DNA from: Prauserella_A sp040645195
GTDB lineage: Bacteria > Actinomycetota > Actinomycetes > Mycobacteriales > Pseudonocardiaceae
Assembly: GCF_040645195.1 (NCBI RefSeq)
Contig: NZ_JBEYXW010000003.1
Location: forward strand, 248,001-312,000
DNA: 64,000 nucleotides
Direction of reading: 5' to 3'
Below the pieces are notes generated by a model. That model ran no database searches. It saw nothing but the letters and a program-made list of their open reading frames with translations, and was not told where the DNA came from. A program made the translations under genes and the position numbers. The number at the start of each line of letters is the position of its first letter. Within the stretch, counting starts at the first letter, position 1. Positions 62,701 through 64,000 of the stretch are shown piece after piece.

Positions 62701-64000
62701 TTCACCCGCCAACGCCAGCACAGCCTGCAGCCGCGGCCCACGGGCGAGGCCGAGCAGGCCGGTCGCACCGCGCCGCCGCATCCGGTCCCCTGCCTGGCGG
62801 CCTGTTTCGACGTCCACGTCGAGTGCGTCAAGGGGGCCGAGCCGCCACTCGCGCTCGCTGCGGACAGCGCCCGGCCAGGACGGATCGAACAACCGCCACG
62901 CCAGCTCCGCGATCGCGTGCCGGTCGCCGCCCGGCAAGGGCTCCAGGTCCCGCAGCACCGAACGGCCGGTCTCCAGCGCGGAGCGGTCCAGCACCAGCGT
63001 GTCGATGCGGTCCAGCCGCCGCAGCACGGCCCGGTCCATGACCAGCGTCCCGCGCCGCGCGAGCACGGTGCCCAGCCCCGTCGCGAACGCCGTCCGCCCT
63101 GCCTCGGCCGACTTCGGTAGCGCGGTCAGCCCGACCGCGAACGCGCGCCGCGCACCAACGAACGGTGCGGTGACAGCGGTCGCCGACGCCCCCAGTGCGA
63201 GCACGCGCCGCTCGTACTGCTCGACATCACCCTCCGGCAGCGGCACCGGCCGCGTGATCGCGCACGGCGCCGCCTCGGCCCCGTCGGGACCGGTGATCAG
63301 CTCGTCCTCCGCCGCGGCCCAGGCCCGCTCGTGCTCGCGCGCCTCCCGCCACTGCCCGAACCGCAGCGCCGTGTCCAGGAGCGTGCCTTCCGTGCCACCG
63401 GCCAGCCCCTGCGCGAGCGCGGTCAGCTGGGAGGTAAGCGAATCGGCCCGGTCGTGGCTGCCTGTGCGACGGGCGAGGCCTTCCTTCAGCACCGGGTGGT
63501 GGTCGACGAGCGTCAGCGCGGCGGCGACCTCTGGCGGCAACGGCGTCCACGGCGCGATGCGTGTCAAGGCCGAGAGGGCCAAACCGAACAAGTCAGTCGT
63601 CAGCGTCGGCAGCAGGCGCGTCCCCCGCGTGCCATCCGCCGGATGGTGCAGTTCGTCCTCGGCGGCCGCCTCCTCCGGGGTGGGGGGCTCGGCCTCCGCA
63701 CACTGGACGATCTCGAGCAGCTCACCGGCCCCCACGGTGGGGTCGGCCAGTTCGATGATCACGCGCGAGGACGGGGCGTTGACCCGCGCCCACGCCACGG
63801 CAGGATGTTCTTCGAGCGCACGTTCGATCCGTTTCGCCACGAGCTCGCTGCCCTGCGCGTGCACACCGTGCGCCTCGATGTGCAGCCGCGACTTGAGCGT
63901 CCGGTCGATGCGGCGTGGCCGCAGCGTGATCTCGGCCAGTCCACGCGCGGTTCCCAGGGTCGCGCCGACGACGGCCAGTGGACCTGGGACTCCCAACCCG
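59752..64000 (-). CDS. Giant CtpI-type P-type ATPase with decayed N-terminal half
   Basis: At least 1,414 aa. The C-terminal half is a complete P-type ATPase: SLTGES, PEGLP in helix 4, CFDKTGTLTEG (Asp near residue 905), KGAPEE, MTGDGANDAPA and NLLTDLAP. The PEGLP motif resembles P2-type cation pumps. The N-terminal half has an HMA-like fold (about 35-105) without CxxC, then DTLVLDRSALETG (near 336) where DKTGT is expected, and VSDDRQALGAADCGIGV (near 480) where GDGxND is expected. This looks like a dead ATPase fused to a live one. The only start in view is TTG 63996, four bases from the edge, so the true start may lie outside. Confidence 0.9.
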   Translation of the reverse strand, partial: GLGVPGPLAVVGATLGTARGLAEITLRPRRIDRTLKSRLHIEAHGVHAQGSELVAKRIERALEEHPAVAWARVNAPSSRVIIELADPTVGAGELLEIVQCAEAEPPTPEEAAAEDELHHPADGTRGTRLLPTLTTDLFGLALSALTRIAPWTPLPPEVAAALTLVDHHPVLKEGLARRTGSHDRADSLTSQLTALAQGLAGGTEGTLLDTALRFGQWREAREHERAWAAAEDELITGPDGAEAAPCAITRPVPLPEGDVEQYERRVLALGASATAVTAPFVGARRAFAVGLTALPKSAEAGRTAFATGLGTVLARRGTLVMDRAVLRRLDRIDTLVLDRSALETGRSVLRDLEPLPGGDRHAIAELAWRLFDPSWPGAVRSEREWRLGPLDALDVDVETGRQAGDRMRRRGATGLLGLARGPRLQAVLALAGEPLPGMHTLLAAAQRSQLKVVYADEPFDRVRELQEQGAGVLLVSDDRQALGAADCGIGVHRTGDAAPWGAHVLVGDDVGAAALLVEAVVTAKRVNAESIRIAQASTGVGVVTALQSEGASATVRGQRVVNVGAGIALVNGRRHARGIEPPDVVPPETVPWHLMPAQAVLDRLGSSAEGLSALEARRRARARGVGPLGTTLGSAFLAELANPLTPVLAGGAALSAAVGSLVDAGLVVGVIGLSALIGSLQQVHTERELAELLSKSSVSATVLRDGDERVVTADDLVPGDVVSLAAGDVVPADCRLLETTGFEADESSLTGESLPVAKDPAAVVAGNVAERTSMVYEGTTVAAGEATAVVVAVGDDTEAGKSMAIARAGAPPTGVERRLSKLTEQSLPLAAGSAVAVAGAGLLRGVPLRESLGAAVNLAVASVPEGLPFLVSAAQLAAARRLAEHGALVRNPRSIEALGRVDVLCFDKTGTLTEGRLSVSDVDDGSRRARLDALDGALRPVLAAALRATPQEAPEDLPHATDRAIVEAGQQATLTAATGASGWRPVSAAPFEPSRGYHAAVGSTRKGLLLSVKGAPEEVLPRCSLDERTRKRLFSRMRALAKAGKRVLAVAERFVDSAEISPECVRELTFRGFVGIADPVRRSAAPAAARLQNAGVRIVMITGDHPVTGAAIAAEINNRGDLHVVTGAELEELDDERLRKVLAEVDVVARCTPAQKVRIIKAYQQLGKTVAMTGDGANDAPAIRLADVGIALGRRGTPAARAAADLVVTDDRLETIIAALVEGRAMWASVRSALSVLLGGNVGEITFSLIGAAMTGRSPLTARQLLLMNLLTDLAPSMAIALRRPNGEAVEELLQEGPESSLGTRLYREIGVRAGSTTLGATTAWSIARFTGRRRRAGTVALAAIVGTQLAQTLLTAGRSPSVLVSAAGSAAVLAAVVQTPGVSQFFGCTPLGPFAWSIALGSAGAASVLGALFG

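Overview
High-GC actinobacterial DNA, most likely from Pseudonocardiaceae (Amycolatopsis/Saccharomonospora-like). This is inferred from the strong GC bias, frequent GTG/TTG starts, a complete ESX/type VII secretion core, a WS/DGAT acyltransferase, an F420-type (DUF385) nitroreductase-like protein and a CtpI-type ATPase. It is not proven at genus level. I count 44 protein-coding genes, two of which run off the window edges, and no RNA genes.

Positions 1-28,200 are a type VII secretion island. A single minus-strand frame stays open from 10974 to the window edge, so it encodes at least 3,658 residues and is still unfinished. It follows a 115-aa protein and a YbaB/EbfC-like protein in one operon. 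Then come a mycosin whose catalytic D, H and S are all replaced, two WXG100 proteins, eccB, eccD, eccC, two ESX-associated proteins of 371 and 636 aa, a 384-aa protein overlapping eccE, and a group-2 sigma-70 factor. No eccA, espG or PE/PPE gene is in view.

Positions 28,400-31,260 hold a secreted alpha/beta hydrolase. Positions 31,320-43,390 form a glycerol / 1,2-propanediol regulon: propionyl-CoA-type synthetase, DUF779 protein, aldehyde dehydrogenase, a divergent GAF-domain regulator, an aquaglyceroporin, the three subunits of a B12-dependent diol/glycerol dehydratase, both subunits of its reactivase, and an HbpS/PduO-C-like protein. There are no microcompartment shell genes. A shared 20-bp element, GACGTTGCA-N4-CGTTGCW, sits 50-70 bp upstream of the dehydrogenase, aquaporin and dehydratase starts in the same orientation each time. 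It marks these units as co-regulated.

Positions 43,390-55,000 are mixed: hydrolase, TetR plus MFS exporter, GNAT, a 21-bp tandem repeat array that switches orientation, ArsR plus a divergent secreted protein, a second MFS protein, DUF385 protein, CoA-binding protein, a ThDP enzyme, a glutathionyl-hydroquinone-reductase-like protein and WS/DGAT.

Positions 55,000-59,750 are a small catabolic cluster: amidase, D-2-hydroxyacid dehydrogenase, two maleate-isomerase-like proteins and a FadR-type GntR regulator, with two ATTGT-NN-ACAAT palindromes as its probable operators. From 59,752 to the right edge lies a giant CtpI-type P-ATPase whose N-terminal half looks like a decayed metal-transport ATPase.
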